From Hyphomicrobiales bacterium (GTDB taxonomy: Bacteria; Pseudomonadota; Alphaproteobacteria; Rhizobiales; Xanthobacteraceae): a DNA stretch of 64,000 nucleotides. Positions 39,477 through 49,700 of this stretch are shown one piece after another; position 1 is the stretch's first letter; each line of letters opens with the position of its first letter. The position numbers were made by a program, and so were the translations under genes. The DNA is taken from contig JAFKKG010000014.1 in the NCBI GenBank assembly GCA_017305715.1, forward strand, positions 215,114-279,113, given 5' to 3'. The notes below the pieces were generated by a model, which ran no database searches, had not been told where the DNA came from, and saw nothing but the letters and a program-made list of their open reading frames with translations.

Positions 39477-39624
39477 GCAAGGCGGGCTCTCTTTACCCCG
39501 CCTTGGATTGGCGGGCTGCGCGGCGCGGACCTGCGCGGTGGCCTCGCCGTTTGATGGAGAGCCTCGCTCGTGCTATTGGTTTCCACCACCTCTTCGCTTC
39601 CATTCAGTCCGGGGCGGAACTTTT

Positions 39625-40134
39625 ATGGCGCGCGTTGCTCGAGTCGATTTGCCGCAACGTTCGGTGCTTAAGCCGCTCTACGCCAAGGCGGGCTTCGCTG
39701 ACGCATTTGCGATCGATCTGCCGAGCCATGCGACGGATGACGCCGAGCGCCTCGCAACCCATATGCTTATGGGGCAGGCGCGGTGGGTTGGCTGGCTGGT
39801 GGCTTTAAGGGACAGGTTGGTTGCGGGGTTCGGTCTCAAGACATCGTCCGAATTGCGCGATGATGTTGCGACCGACCGGATCGATTTCTTTCGGGTCTAC
39901 GATCGGCGTCGTCATGAGATCGTTCTTGGCGAGGACGATCGCCATCTCGATTTCCGTTTGTCCGTTCTGGTTGAAGAGTCTGCCTTGTGCCGCCGACTTG
40001 TCGCCACAACGGTCGTGACCTTCAATCATTTGGGAGGGCGGGCCTATATCGCGGCAATTGCGCCTTTCCATCGCCTGATCGTAAAGTCGTCTTTGCGTCG
40101 AGCCGAGCGATCGGGCTGGCCACCTGAGCTATGA
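39625..40134 (+). CDS. DUF2867 domain protein (copy 2)
   Basis: A 169-residue protein related to the one at 16853-17326. Shared features are the DDRHLDFRLSVLVE strands, the HLGGRAYIAAIAPFHRLIV segment and a basic C-terminal tail. The function is unknown. Here the gene stands alone, while copy 1 is coupled to a MATE pump. The ATG at 39625 follows a GGGGCGGAAC stretch that could act as a ribosome site. An open frame upstream overlaps the preceding terminator and is not credible. Confidence 0.8.
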   Translation: MARVARVDLPQRSVLKPLYAKAGFADAFAIDLPSHATDDAERLATHMLMGQARWVGWLVALRDRLVAGFGLKTSSELRDDVATDRIDFFRVYDRRRHEIVLGEDDRHLDFRLSVLVEESALCRRLVATTVVTFNHLGGRAYIAAIAPFHRLIVKSSLRRAERSGWPPEL

Positions 40135-40189
40135 GGGCCATATCCGCCATTGCGCATGGATCGGCGGGTTAAAGAGAGCCCTCTACGGA

Positions 40190-40981
40190 CTAATCCTCAA
40201 GCATGATCTCGTCACCCGGGCGCACCCGGCCCGCCACCAGAACGGCGGCGTAGACCCCGGCCGTGTTGTCGTGATTCTTCGCCACATACCGCAAGATTTC
40301 TGAATTCTCTTCGAGCGTCTCCGGGTCGATGCCGATCATCCGGCAACGGATATCGCGCTCGAGAATATGGAGTGTCAGTCTCGGGCCGATCCGCAAGCGG
40401 CGGCCGACGAAGGCGTCTTCAGCAAAATTTTCAGCGGAATCAAGATCGAGATAGAGGTTCTCGCGAAAGCGGCGCTTGTCGAGCGTCAGGCCTACCGCGC
40501 GGCCAATGCCGTCGATGGTCCGGGTCGCCAGCAACGAAAGCGGGCGGCAGTCGGTGATGGCGCGGTCCGAGCGGATGAGCGTCAGGTCGGCGGCGTTGAA
40601 CTGATCGCCGCCAATCAGGCCTGGCAGCGCCGGATCGGACGCGGACAAGGTTTTTCCGCAGGGCGTTTCGATCTCGAGCGCCAGCTCTTCGCTCGAGGGA
40701 AACAGCGGTGTCAGGCCGGGACCCCGGGTTTCCGCTTCGGTCAAATTATCAGGCGCAAGCGTCAGTTCGGGACGCCGAAATCTTGGACGAAATCGCAGCA
40801 TTTCCTTCCTGCTGCGCGCGGTAAGGAATGGAAAGGCTTTTGGCGCGCCCGCATGACGGACGGCGTAGAGCCGGTCGCCGAGCACGCCGGCAAAGTCGAC
40901 ATAAGCCTCGGGCAGGGATTCCCCCGGCATGCTCTTCACCGGGTATCGCCAAACACTTTCAAGCCGCCCGACAACCTTCAT
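40190..40981 (-). CDS. MOSC domain protein
   Basis: A 263-residue protein with the MOSC fold, which handles sulfur or the molybdenum cofactor. The MOSC N-terminal barrel starts VGRLESVWRYPVKSMPGES and GVLGDRLYAVRH. The MOSC core has FRENLYLDLDSAENFAEDAFVGRRLRIG and a C-terminal segment where the conserved Cys is present as IRCRMIGIDPET. These proteins can relate to YcbX/mARC-type reductases. The ATG at 40981 is preferred from homology; a start 33 bases upstream is possible. Confidence 0.88.
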   Translation of the reverse strand: MKVVGRLESVWRYPVKSMPGESLPEAYVDFAGVLGDRLYAVRHAGAPKAFPFLTARSRKEMLRFRPRFRRPELTLAPDNLTEAETRGPGLTPLFPSSEELALEIETPCGKTLSASDPALPGLIGGDQFNAADLTLIRSDRAITDCRPLSLLATRTIDGIGRAVGLTLDKRRFRENLYLDLDSAENFAEDAFVGRRLRIGPRLTLHILERDIRCRMIGIDPETLEENSEILRYVAKNHDNTAGVYAAVLVAGRVRPGDEIMLED

Positions 40982-41040
40982 TGCAATCCAATAACGCGCA
41001 GCGCTTGCGCCCAAAATGACGGCGAGCGAATGCGGTCGCC

Positions 41041-43500
41041 CTACATCTTCTTCTGCCGCCGCGCCGCCGACGCGGCATCGACCACATTATCCACCTCTTC
41101 GCGCCAGCTTATGATCTCGGCGGCGAGGATCGGATGGTTGAATCCCTTCAGGTTCAGATCGTCGATCGGCCGGCCCTCGACCCATTGCTCGACCATGCCG
41201 TAGACGCGCCGCGACACCACGATCTGGTTGGCCTTGGCTTCGTCGCACAGCCTCGAAGCCAGATTGGTGACGCTGCCGATCGCGGCGTATTCCAGCCGCT
41301 GCTCGAAGCCGATCTGGCCGAGCGTGGCATAGCCGAGCGCGATCCCGATGCCGAAGCCGAGATTGTGGCCGCGGTTGCGCCACTTCTCGGTCAGCGCGCC
41401 CACCGTGTCGCGCATCTCGACGCTCATCTTCACCGCCCGCTTGGTGTGGTCCTCGAACTGGATCGGCGCGTTGAACAGGATCATCACGCCGTCGCCGGCA
41501 TAGCGGTCGAGCGTGCCTTCGTATTTGAAGATCAGCGCGCCGAGGGCGGCATGATATTCCCGCAGCACGTTCATCGCCTCTTCGGGCTCGGTGGTCTCGG
41601 TGAACGAGGTAAAGCCGCGCATGTCGCAGAACACGACCGTGACTTCGCGGCGCTGGCTGTCGAGCAGGCCCTCCTGGCCGTCGCCGGAGGCGATCAGCTG
41701 CGCGACCTGCGGGGCGAGGAAGCGCTCGAGGCGGCGGATGCGTTCGATCTCGCCGAGTTGCGTCTCGACCCGCTCCTCCAGCGACTTGTTCCAGTCCTTG
41801 AGCTGGACCGTCTGTTCCTGCAGCTTGTCGGCCTGTTCGCGCACCGTCGAATTCGCCATCTCCAGTTCGCGGCTCTTGTGGTCGACTTCGGAGAACAGCC
41901 GCGCATTGCGCATCGCCAGCACGCTTTGGTGCGCGAAGGTCTTCATCAGGCCGATCAGATTGCTGGAAAACTCGCCGGCGTTCCGCCGCAGCACCACCAG
42001 CGATCCCAGAACGCCCTGCTGGTCCACCAGCGGCACCACCAGCACCGAATGGAAGCCGGCCTCGACCACGACGTCGCGCAGCGGATGATCGGCGGTCGCA
42101 TCGAGATCGGGGATCGCGATCGGCTCGCTCCGGGCGGCGGCCTCTCCGAGCGGTGAGTTGTCGGCGTCGATCGCCCGGTGCTTGCCCTCGGCCGCCTTGT
42201 CGATGCCGATCGATTCGGTGAGGTTGAACTGGCGGCCCACGGCGTCGTAGCCGTAGATCAGGACCGCGTCGGCATGGGTGATTTCGAGCGCGCGGGCGGC
42301 GACCGTGGGCAGCACCGCGTTGAGATCGAGCGAGGACGACACCGCGCGGCCGACCTCTTCCAGCACCTTGAGCTCGTTGATCGACTGCGCCAGATCCCGC
42401 GTTCGCTCGTTCACCTTGGATTCGAGGTCGGCATAGGTCTCCGCAAGCTGTTTCGCCATGCCGTTGAACTGCTGCGCGAGCTCTTCCAGCTCGTCGGAGG
42501 TCTTGACCTCGATGGGCTGGCTGAAATCGCCGGCGCCGAGCCGGCGCGCACCGGCGCGCAGCGCCTTGATCGGCACCAGCATCCGCCGCGCCATCACCGT
42601 GCCGGCGATGATCGCCGTCACCAGACCCATGGCGATGAACAGCGCGATGCGCACCAATTGGTCCCGGATCGGCGTCAGCGCCTGTGCCGTCGGCTGCTCG
42701 AAGAACACGTACCAGCCGGTCCGGGGCACCGGGCTTGCCGCCGTCAGCACGTCATGACCGCCGACATCGGTGCCCGCGGCCAGCGGGGTTCCGGATGGGG
42801 TCTTGATCGCCGCGACCTGCGGCAGTGCCGAGAGATTCTTGCCGGTATCGGGGCCCTTGCTCGAACTGGCCAGCACCTCGCCGCGCGCGTCGACGATAAA
42901 GGCATAGCCGACCTTGCCGACCTGGCTGTCGCCGAGGAAATCCTCCAGGAAACGCAGGTCGATTTCGGCCACGGTGACCTGGCCGTCCGAATGCGCCACC
43001 GACATCGACAGCAACGGCTGCCCGTCCTTGATCGTGGTCACGAAATTGGTGCCGCGGGCGGTGGTATCGGTGAAACGAACGTCGCGGGAGAAATCGGCGT
43101 TGCTGCCGAAATTGACGGTCTGCCGCGTGTAGCGGAGCTGTTCGCGGCCATGCGGCGACAGCAGCAGCAACTGGTTGATGGAGGTCATCTGGCCCAGCAG
43201 CAACGCGTAGTCGGCGCGGCGCAGTTCGAGCGAGTTGGACGAGGCGCGCGTAACCCGGCTGATCTGCCGTTCGAGCTCGGCCATCGATTGCTGGATGCGC
43301 TTGGCGGTCGCCTCCGCCTTTTCCGACATGCCGTCGACCAGCGAGGTCTTGATGCCGCGGTAGCTGATCCAGATTTCCATCGCGCCGTTGACCGCGAGCA
43401 CGAACACGACAAGGCCGACCAGCGCCATGACGTATTTCGCGAACAGGCCCTCACGCAGGAACCAAACTTTTTCCTTACTGGTTTCCTTGGCGGCGTTCAC
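41041..43500 (-). CDS. Membrane-bound sensor adenylate/guanylate cyclase
   Basis: An 819-residue protein (numbered from GTG 43500). A membrane helix near residues 23-40 is followed by a periplasmic Cache-like sensor (about 45-285), a second helix (about 295-315) and a HAMP linker (about 315-375). A GAF domain spans about 385-550, then a coiled coil (about 550-600), and a class III cyclase domain (about 615-790). The cyclase shows metal-binding Asp residues in VFCDMRGFTSF and YAGDGVMILFN, plus EYAAIGSVTNLASRL. It should make cAMP or cGMP in response to an external signal. The GTG at 43500 has a GAGGA site 7 bases upstream. Confidence 0.9.
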   Translation of the reverse strand: MNAAKETSKEKVWFLREGLFAKYVMALVGLVVFVLAVNGAMEIWISYRGIKTSLVDGMSEKAEATAKRIQQSMAELERQISRVTRASSNSLELRRADYALLLGQMTSINQLLLLSPHGREQLRYTRQTVNFGSNADFSRDVRFTDTTARGTNFVTTIKDGQPLLSMSVAHSDGQVTVAEIDLRFLEDFLGDSQVGKVGYAFIVDARGEVLASSSKGPDTGKNLSALPQVAAIKTPSGTPLAAGTDVGGHDVLTAASPVPRTGWYVFFEQPTAQALTPIRDQLVRIALFIAMGLVTAIIAGTVMARRMLVPIKALRAGARRLGAGDFSQPIEVKTSDELEELAQQFNGMAKQLAETYADLESKVNERTRDLAQSINELKVLEEVGRAVSSSLDLNAVLPTVAARALEITHADAVLIYGYDAVGRQFNLTESIGIDKAAEGKHRAIDADNSPLGEAAARSEPIAIPDLDATADHPLRDVVVEAGFHSVLVVPLVDQQGVLGSLVVLRRNAGEFSSNLIGLMKTFAHQSVLAMRNARLFSEVDHKSRELEMANSTVREQADKLQEQTVQLKDWNKSLEERVETQLGEIERIRRLERFLAPQVAQLIASGDGQEGLLDSQRREVTVVFCDMRGFTSFTETTEPEEAMNVLREYHAALGALIFKYEGTLDRYAGDGVMILFNAPIQFEDHTKRAVKMSVEMRDTVGALTEKWRNRGHNLGFGIGIALGYATLGQIGFEQRLEYAAIGSVTNLASRLCDEAKANQIVVSRRVYGMVEQWVEGRPIDDLNLKGFNHPILAAEIISWREEVDNVVDAASAARRQKKM

Positions 43501-43688
43501 ATCCGGATCCTCGCGCGCCACGGGTCTCGTGCGCACATCGGTTTATCGACGGCAGGCCCATCCCCGGCCGGGAGCCGCCGCATCCGGGTCTGTCTAGCAC
43601 GAATTGGCAGGGGGAGTCGGTGGGCTATCCCACATGGTTAGCCCCGATTTAGGCGCATATCCCGGGAAATCGGCGATGACCGGTGGAG

Positions 43689-45809
43689 TCAGCGGCTGAA
43701 CACCTGCCGCAAAACCTCGTCCATCGCCTGGCTGTCCGGTTGCGGAACGGCCTCGTTCTGCGCCGCCGGCGCGGCCGGCTGGACGGCCGCGGGCTCGCCT
43801 GGAACCGGAATGCTGCGCGTGCTGCCCGGCCGCGGCGCACCTTGTCCGCCTTGGCCTGGGAGGCCTTGCTGCAGCAGATTGCCGATCGCCTCGCCGAGCG
43901 GGCCATTGAGCAGATCGCCCCCCGGCCTGCCGCCGCCCGGACCCGGTTGTCCGCCGGGACCTTGTCCGCCTTGGCCCTGACCCTGTCCGCCGCCGAGCAA
44001 GCCGCCGATCAGATCGGCTGGGGAGTTGGGTCTGCCTGACTGTCCCGTGGCGTTGCCCTGTCCGGTCCCCTGATTGCCCCCGAGCAGGCCGCCCAACGCG
44101 GCGCCGAGGCCTCCGCCATTGGGCCCGAACAGGCCTTTGCCCATCTCCTTGAGCTTGGCATAGCCGGCCTCGGGATTGTCGAGGATGCCCTGCAGGTCCG
44201 GATAGATTTTTGGCGCGCCCCACGGGCCTTCGATCATCACGGGAATGCCGAACCCGACCGGATCGCCGGCGCGGCCCTGGCCTTCGGTGGTCATCACCAG
44301 TTTCGGCTCGACGCGGAACCCGATCTGCTTGGTGTCGAGCGCAACGGTGCCGACACCGGTCATCCGCACCAGCGGGCCGACCAGATTGAGATCGGTGGTG
44401 ACCGCCTGTCCCTTGTCAATCTTGAACGATGCCGAAAGCTGCGTCAGGTCGGTCGCCTGCTCCTTGCCCTCCTGCCAGCCGGACAGCGTGTTCGACGTCA
44501 GCGAGCGGATCATCTGGGCGACGTTGAGGCCCTTGATGGCGCCGTCCTGGAATACGACAAAGGCGGTGCCTTGCAGGCCCGCCATGATCGCGCGGTGGTT
44601 GTTGCCGGTGGAACGCACGCTGATCTTCGTCTGCATCTTGCCGTCGAGCTTGTCGAAATCGGCAAGGCCCTTCAGCAGCGGCAGCGCGCGTACGCCGGTC
44701 AGGTCGGCGCGCAGCGTAAACGACGGGTTGGGGGTCGTGGCGTCGATGGTGAGATCGCCATTGGCGTTGCCGTCATAGGCGCCGACATTGGATATCTGCA
44801 TCTTCAGCACGCCGCTGCCGAGCGTGGTGTCGATGGCCACCGGCGCGAGACGTGCGTCGCCGATCGTGAGCGCGGCCGCGGAAATCCGCGCCTGCGCGTC
44901 GAGATAATTGAGGCCGTTCAGGTTGAACGCCGTGTTGCTCCAGGGTTGCCCCGGCGAACCGCCGCCACCGCGGGCCACCGCGATGTCGAGCCGCTGGAAA
45001 TCGAGATCGAGCTTTACCAGGGGCTTGCTCGTCATGTCGACCGAAGCCCAGCCGTTGAACGCGGCGTCGCCGAGCAGGCCGGTCAGGCCGTTGATCATCA
45101 CCACCGAGCCATTGAGCCGCACTTCCGCCTTGCCCGAGAGCTGCGCCGACAGCAAGCCGGGCGAGTCGATCTTGAACTCGGTCGGAATATTCTGCCGCTC
45201 GATCGGCGCTGCCGGGATCGCCGCCTTGATGTCGAATTTCAGCGGATGCTCGCCAGCCCGCGCATTGCCGGTCACGCGCACCTTGCGATCGGAATCGATG
45301 GACATTTCAGCGTTGAGATTCTCGATCCGGTTCTCGACGCGGTCGCGCTGATTGGAAAACACGATCGTGCCGCCGGTGACGCTGACCTGTTCGATCGTGA
45401 CGCCGTCACCCATGCTGCGCCTGGAAGCGGAGGAGGCATCGCGCAGCCGTTCGCGCTGCAGCGCCACGTTCACGACCGGACGATCGATGACGAGCTCAGT
45501 GACCTGCGGTTTGCCGGACCATACGCTGGCCAGGGCCACGTCGGCCTGGATGCTGCGCACGGTGATGCGGTTGCCAGGCTCCGTGTTCTTTGGATCCTGC
45601 AGCACGACATCGTTCAGTACGATGTTGAGCGACGGCCATAACCCGACCTTGGTCCCGCCATTGATGGTAAGCTTGTAGCCGGTCTCGCGCTCGATCCGCT
45701 CCTGAAGCTCCGACGTCATGAAGCCGGCGGGGATGCCGATCACCAGCAACAGCCCGATGATGACGATCACGGCGCCGATCGCGGCTCCTGCGATTTTCAA
45801 TGCTCTCAT
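43689..45809 (-). CDS. AsmA family protein
   Basis: A 706-residue protein with an N-terminal membrane anchor (about 6-28, AGAAIGAVIVIIGLLLVIGI) and a long beta-rich periplasmic region. Family segments include the start TSELQERIERETGYKL, the middle TGVRALPLLKGLADFDKLDGKMQTKI and TLSGWQEGKEQATDLTQLSASFKI near the end. AsmA-like proteins are thought to act as lipid-transfer bridges in the envelope. Residues about 575-690 form a Gly, Gln and Pro-rich low-complexity tail, an unusual feature. It stands alone between the cyclase and the Crp-like gene. Confidence 0.9.
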   Translation of the reverse strand: MRALKIAGAAIGAVIVIIGLLLVIGIPAGFMTSELQERIERETGYKLTINGGTKVGLWPSLNIVLNDVVLQDPKNTEPGNRITVRSIQADVALASVWSGKPQVTELVIDRPVVNVALQRERLRDASSASRRSMGDGVTIEQVSVTGGTIVFSNQRDRVENRIENLNAEMSIDSDRKVRVTGNARAGEHPLKFDIKAAIPAAPIERQNIPTEFKIDSPGLLSAQLSGKAEVRLNGSVVMINGLTGLLGDAAFNGWASVDMTSKPLVKLDLDFQRLDIAVARGGGGSPGQPWSNTAFNLNGLNYLDAQARISAAALTIGDARLAPVAIDTTLGSGVLKMQISNVGAYDGNANGDLTIDATTPNPSFTLRADLTGVRALPLLKGLADFDKLDGKMQTKISVRSTGNNHRAIMAGLQGTAFVVFQDGAIKGLNVAQMIRSLTSNTLSGWQEGKEQATDLTQLSASFKIDKGQAVTTDLNLVGPLVRMTGVGTVALDTKQIGFRVEPKLVMTTEGQGRAGDPVGFGIPVMIEGPWGAPKIYPDLQGILDNPEAGYAKLKEMGKGLFGPNGGGLGAALGGLLGGNQGTGQGNATGQSGRPNSPADLIGGLLGGGQGQGQGGQGPGGQPGPGGGRPGGDLLNGPLGEAIGNLLQQGLPGQGGQGAPRPGSTRSIPVPGEPAAVQPAAPAAQNEAVPQPDSQAMDEVLRQVFSR

Positions 45810-45944
45810 TTCGACTATCCAGGCCAGGCAATCGGCATCGGTTTCGGCGGCGTTAGAGGGGGATGTCGCCGGACAAACCAGCTTATCCCGGAAAGGGTAG
45901 ATCGCTCAAAGCAGCCAAAAATATTCCAAAGCTGCTGCAATCTT

Positions 45945-45962
45945 GTGTGACTTATGACACAC
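45945..45962. promoter_or_regulatory. CRP-type palindrome before the Crp/Fnr gene
   Basis: GTGTG-ACTTATGA-CACAC is a dyad with 5-base arms. The left half TGTGA is a perfect CRP half-site; the right half reads ACACA rather than TCACA. It lies 67 bases before the start codon of a regulator with a CRP-type recognition helix, so autoregulation is plausible. Confidence 0.45.
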
Positions 45963-46028
45963 TTCCTTGGAGGCGAACTTGCTAGGGCCTTTGGCGACGG
46001 TAGAGGTCGTTATCCGGAAGGCAAACCA

Positions 46029-46703
46029 ATGAGCAAACAGAGCGAATTTGCGGTAATTTTGAAGATGAACCCGATGTTCGCGGACCTCGGGCCTGACGAA
46101 CTGCAGCGAATCGCCGGCCTCTGCCACACCCAGCAGCTGGCGCTCGGCGAGACATTGTTCCAGAAGGGCGACCCCGGCGACGCACTTTACGGGGTTCGCC
46201 GCGGGCAAATCCGGATCGAGACCGGCGCCCCCGACGGCAGCCGCCTGACCCTGAATTTCATGGGCTCGGGCGACGTCTTCGGCGAAGTCGCGGTACTGGA
46301 CGGCGAGCCCCGCAGCGCGGACGCCACCGCCGGCGAGGCGACGGAACTGTTCGTGCTGCGGCGCGAGGATTTCCTCGCCTTCCTGGAGCGCGAGCCGAAG
46401 ATCGCCATCAAGCTCATCATGCTGCTGTGCCAGCGCATCCGCTGGCAGAGCGAGCGGATGGAAGAATCCATGCTGCAGCCGCTGCCGGTACGGCTGGCGC
46501 GCCGGCTCAGCGCGCTGGCGGCCGATTACGGGTCGGAAGTGCATATTTCGCAGGAGCAGCTCGGCGTCTTCGTCGGCGCCGCGCGCGAAAGCGTCAACCG
46601 TCAATTGCAGGCCTGGCGCAAGGACGGCATTCTCGATCTGCAGCGGGGGCGCATCCTGCTGCAGAACCTGAACAAGCTGACGTCAGTGGCGCGGAACGAG
46701 TAG
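46029..46703 (+). CDS. Crp/Fnr-family transcriptional regulator
   Basis: A 224-residue regulator. The cyclic-nucleotide-binding fold covers about 12-130, with a phosphate cassette GEVAVLDGEPRSA (G85, E86, R95, S96) like that of cAMP-binding CRP. A dimer helix follows. The helix-turn-helix lies at about 170-205, and its recognition helix has R186-E187-S188-V189-N190-R191. The R-E-x-x-x-R spacing is that of CRP, which reads TGTGA. There is no N-terminal Cys cluster, so it is not an oxygen sensor of the FNR type. The ATG at 46029 is set by homology. Confidence 0.92.
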   Translation: MSKQSEFAVILKMNPMFADLGPDELQRIAGLCHTQQLALGETLFQKGDPGDALYGVRRGQIRIETGAPDGSRLTLNFMGSGDVFGEVAVLDGEPRSADATAGEATELFVLRREDFLAFLEREPKIAIKLIMLLCQRIRWQSERMEESMLQPLPVRLARRLSALAADYGSEVHISQEQLGVFVGAARESVNRQLQAWRKDGILDLQRGRILLQNLNKLTSVARNE

Positions 46704-46788
46704 CGGTTCCCGGATCGTCAGACCGCGAGGGTCGTGGTGCGGGCGTGGAAGGCCTGACAAAAGGTGGGAGCGCGCAGTTCCGCGCGCC

Positions 46789-49700
46789 TCACTCCGCGGC
46801 GGGCGACATCGCTGGCGGTATCGGCGGCGGGCCCTTGGTGGTGGTGGCCGCAGGCGGTCCGGCGTGACTATCGCTCCCGTGGTGATCGCCCGGCGGGTGA
46901 TCGCTCTCGGCCTCCGAGGCCAGCAGCCGCTTGCCGTAGCGCCAGATCAGCGCGCCGAGATCGTCCATCATCATGAACATCGCCGGCACGAACACCAGCG
47001 ACAGCACCGTCGAGAAGACCAGGCCGCCGATCACGGCGAGCGCCATCGGCGAGCGGAATTCACCGCCGGCGCCGAAGGCCAGTGCTGACGGCATCATGCC
47101 GGCCGCCATGGCGATGGTGGTCATGACGATCGGACGGGCGCGCTTGATGCCGGCGTCGATGATCGCGAAATCGCGCTTGTTGCCTTCGCGGATCGACTCG
47201 ACCGCGAACTCCACCAGCATGATCGCGTTCTTGGTGACGATGCCCATCAGCATCAGGATGCCGATCCACACCGGCGTGGTCAGTTGCTTGCCGGTCAACA
47301 GCAATGCGGCGATCGCGCCGCCGATCGACAGCGGCAGCGAGAACAGGATGGTGATCGGCTGCAGGAACGTGCCGAACAGCAGCACCAGCACGGCGTAGAC
47401 CATCATCAGGCCGGCGGTGATGGCGGTGGCAAAGCCGGCCGACAGTTCGGCCAGGCTTTCGGCGTCGCCCGACTTGTTGACCCTGACGCCCTTCGGCAGG
47501 CTCTTCATGACCGGCAGGTCGTAGATCAACTTGGTGGCGTCGCCCAGCGCGGCGGTGCCGACCAGGTCGGCCGCGACGGTGGCCTGCCGTTCCCGGTCGT
47601 AACGGTTGATGCTGGTCGGGCCCTGATCGAGCTGAATGTCGGCGACGACGGACAGCGGCACGCCGCCGCGCTCGCCGCGCTGGCCGAGCGGTACGCGCAA
47701 TTGCTGCAGCATCTGCAGGTCGCCGCGCGCGCTGTCTTCGAGCAGGACGCGGATCGGCACCTGGCGGTCGCCGGCGTCGAACTTGGCGAGCGCCGGACCG
47801 ACGTCGCCGATGGTGGCGACGCGGATGGTCTGCGACAGGCTTTCGGTGGAAACGCCAAGCCGCGCCGCCAGTTCGGCGCGCGGCCGGATCCGCAACTCGG
47901 GCCGGTCGAGCGAGGTTTCCGAGATCACATTGGCAATCGTCGGAATCCGTTTCATCTGGGTCGCAAGCTCGTTGGCGACGTTGGCGACGATGTTGCTGTC
48001 GATGCCGGTGACGACCAGTGAAATCGCGCGCAGGCCGTTTTCATCGAGGAACCAGAACCGGATGTCCGGAACGTTTTCCAGTTCCTTGCTGATGTCGAGC
48101 TCGAGCAGGCGCTGCGTGTGCTTGCTGTCGCGATCCTTCTTCGGTGTGTAGTTGATGATCAGCGCGGCGCGCCGCACTTCCTCCTTGCCCGGCGGCACCC
48201 GGCCGCCATCGACGAAGATGCTCTTGATCTCCGGCCGCTTGCGCAGGCGCGCGACGATTTCCTCGGTTATCTTCTCGGTGTAGGCGAGTTGTGAGCCCGG
48301 CGGCAGTTCCATCGCGAGCACGGAGCGTGCCGTGTCCTGCGCCGGCAGGAAGCCTTGCGGCAGCAGCGTGATGCTCCAGATCGAGGCGGCAAAGATACCG
48401 AAGCCGATCAACACGGTGATGAAATAGTGCCTCACCGACCAGGTCACGAGCTTGGTATAGGCCTTCAGCACGCGGCCAGGCGGCGGGTCCTCGTGCGGGT
48501 GGTCTTTGAGGAAGTAGGCCGCCAGCACCGGCGTGACGAAGCGCGCCGCGAGCAGCGAGAAGAAGACCTGCACCGATACGGTGATGCCGAACTGCTTGAA
48601 GAACTGCCCGGCGATCCCCGACATGAAGCTCGCGGGGGCGAAGATCGCGATGATGGTCAGCGAGATCGCGATCACGGCGAGGCCGATTTCGTCGGCGGCC
48701 TCCAGGGCCGCGCGGTAGGGCGTCTTGCCCATCCGCATGTGGCGCACGATGTTTTCGATCTCGACGATGGCGTCGTCGACCAGAATACCCGTCGACAGCG
48801 TGATGGCCAGGAAGCTGACGAGGTTCAGCGAAAAGCCGAGCAGGTCCATCACCCAGAATGCCGGGAAGATCGACAGCGGCAGCGAGATCGCGGCGATGAT
48901 CGTCGCGCGCATGTCGCGCAGGAACAACAGCACGACGACGACCGCGAGGATGGCGCCCTCGAACAGGGTCGAGATCGCCGCGTCGTAATTGCCCCTGGTG
49001 AAATCGACCGACGTGTCGATCATCTTCAGGTCGACTTCGGGATAGGACGCCTTCAGCGCATCGATGCGTTTTTGTACCGCGGCGGCGACCACCACGTCGC
49101 TGGCGCCCTTCGAGCGCTTGATGCCGAGCGCCACCACCGGCTCGCCATTGAAGCGGGCAAAGGTCCTTCGGGCGGCGATGGTGTCGGTGACGGTGCCGAG
49201 ATCGTCGAGCCGCACCTCGCCGCCGCCGAACAGCGGGATCATGGTGCCGGCGAGTTCGTTCAGCGTCTTGGCGCCGGCCAGGGTGCGGATCGCCTGGTCG
49301 TTGTTGCCGATGTTGCTGCTGCCGCCGGCGAGGTCGACATTGGTCCCGCGCAGGATCTGGCTGACATTGACGGCGGTGAGGCCCGCCGCCTGCAGCCGGT
49401 CCGGATCGAGCGAGACCAGAATCTCGCGCTCGACACCGCCGATGCGCTCGACCTGGGCGACGCCGCGCACGCCCTGCAACGCGCGTTTGACCACGTCGTC
49501 GACGAAATAGGACAGCTGCTCCGGCGTCTTGCCGGGCGAGATCGCGGCATAGGTGACGATCGGCAGTCCGATCACGTCGACGCGCTGTATCAGTGGTTCG
49601 GTGACGTTTTGCGGCAGGTTGGCGCGAACCCGCGTCACGGCGTCCTTGACGTCGTTCAACGCGCGGTCGGTATTGGTCTCGAGCGCGAACTGGACGGTGG

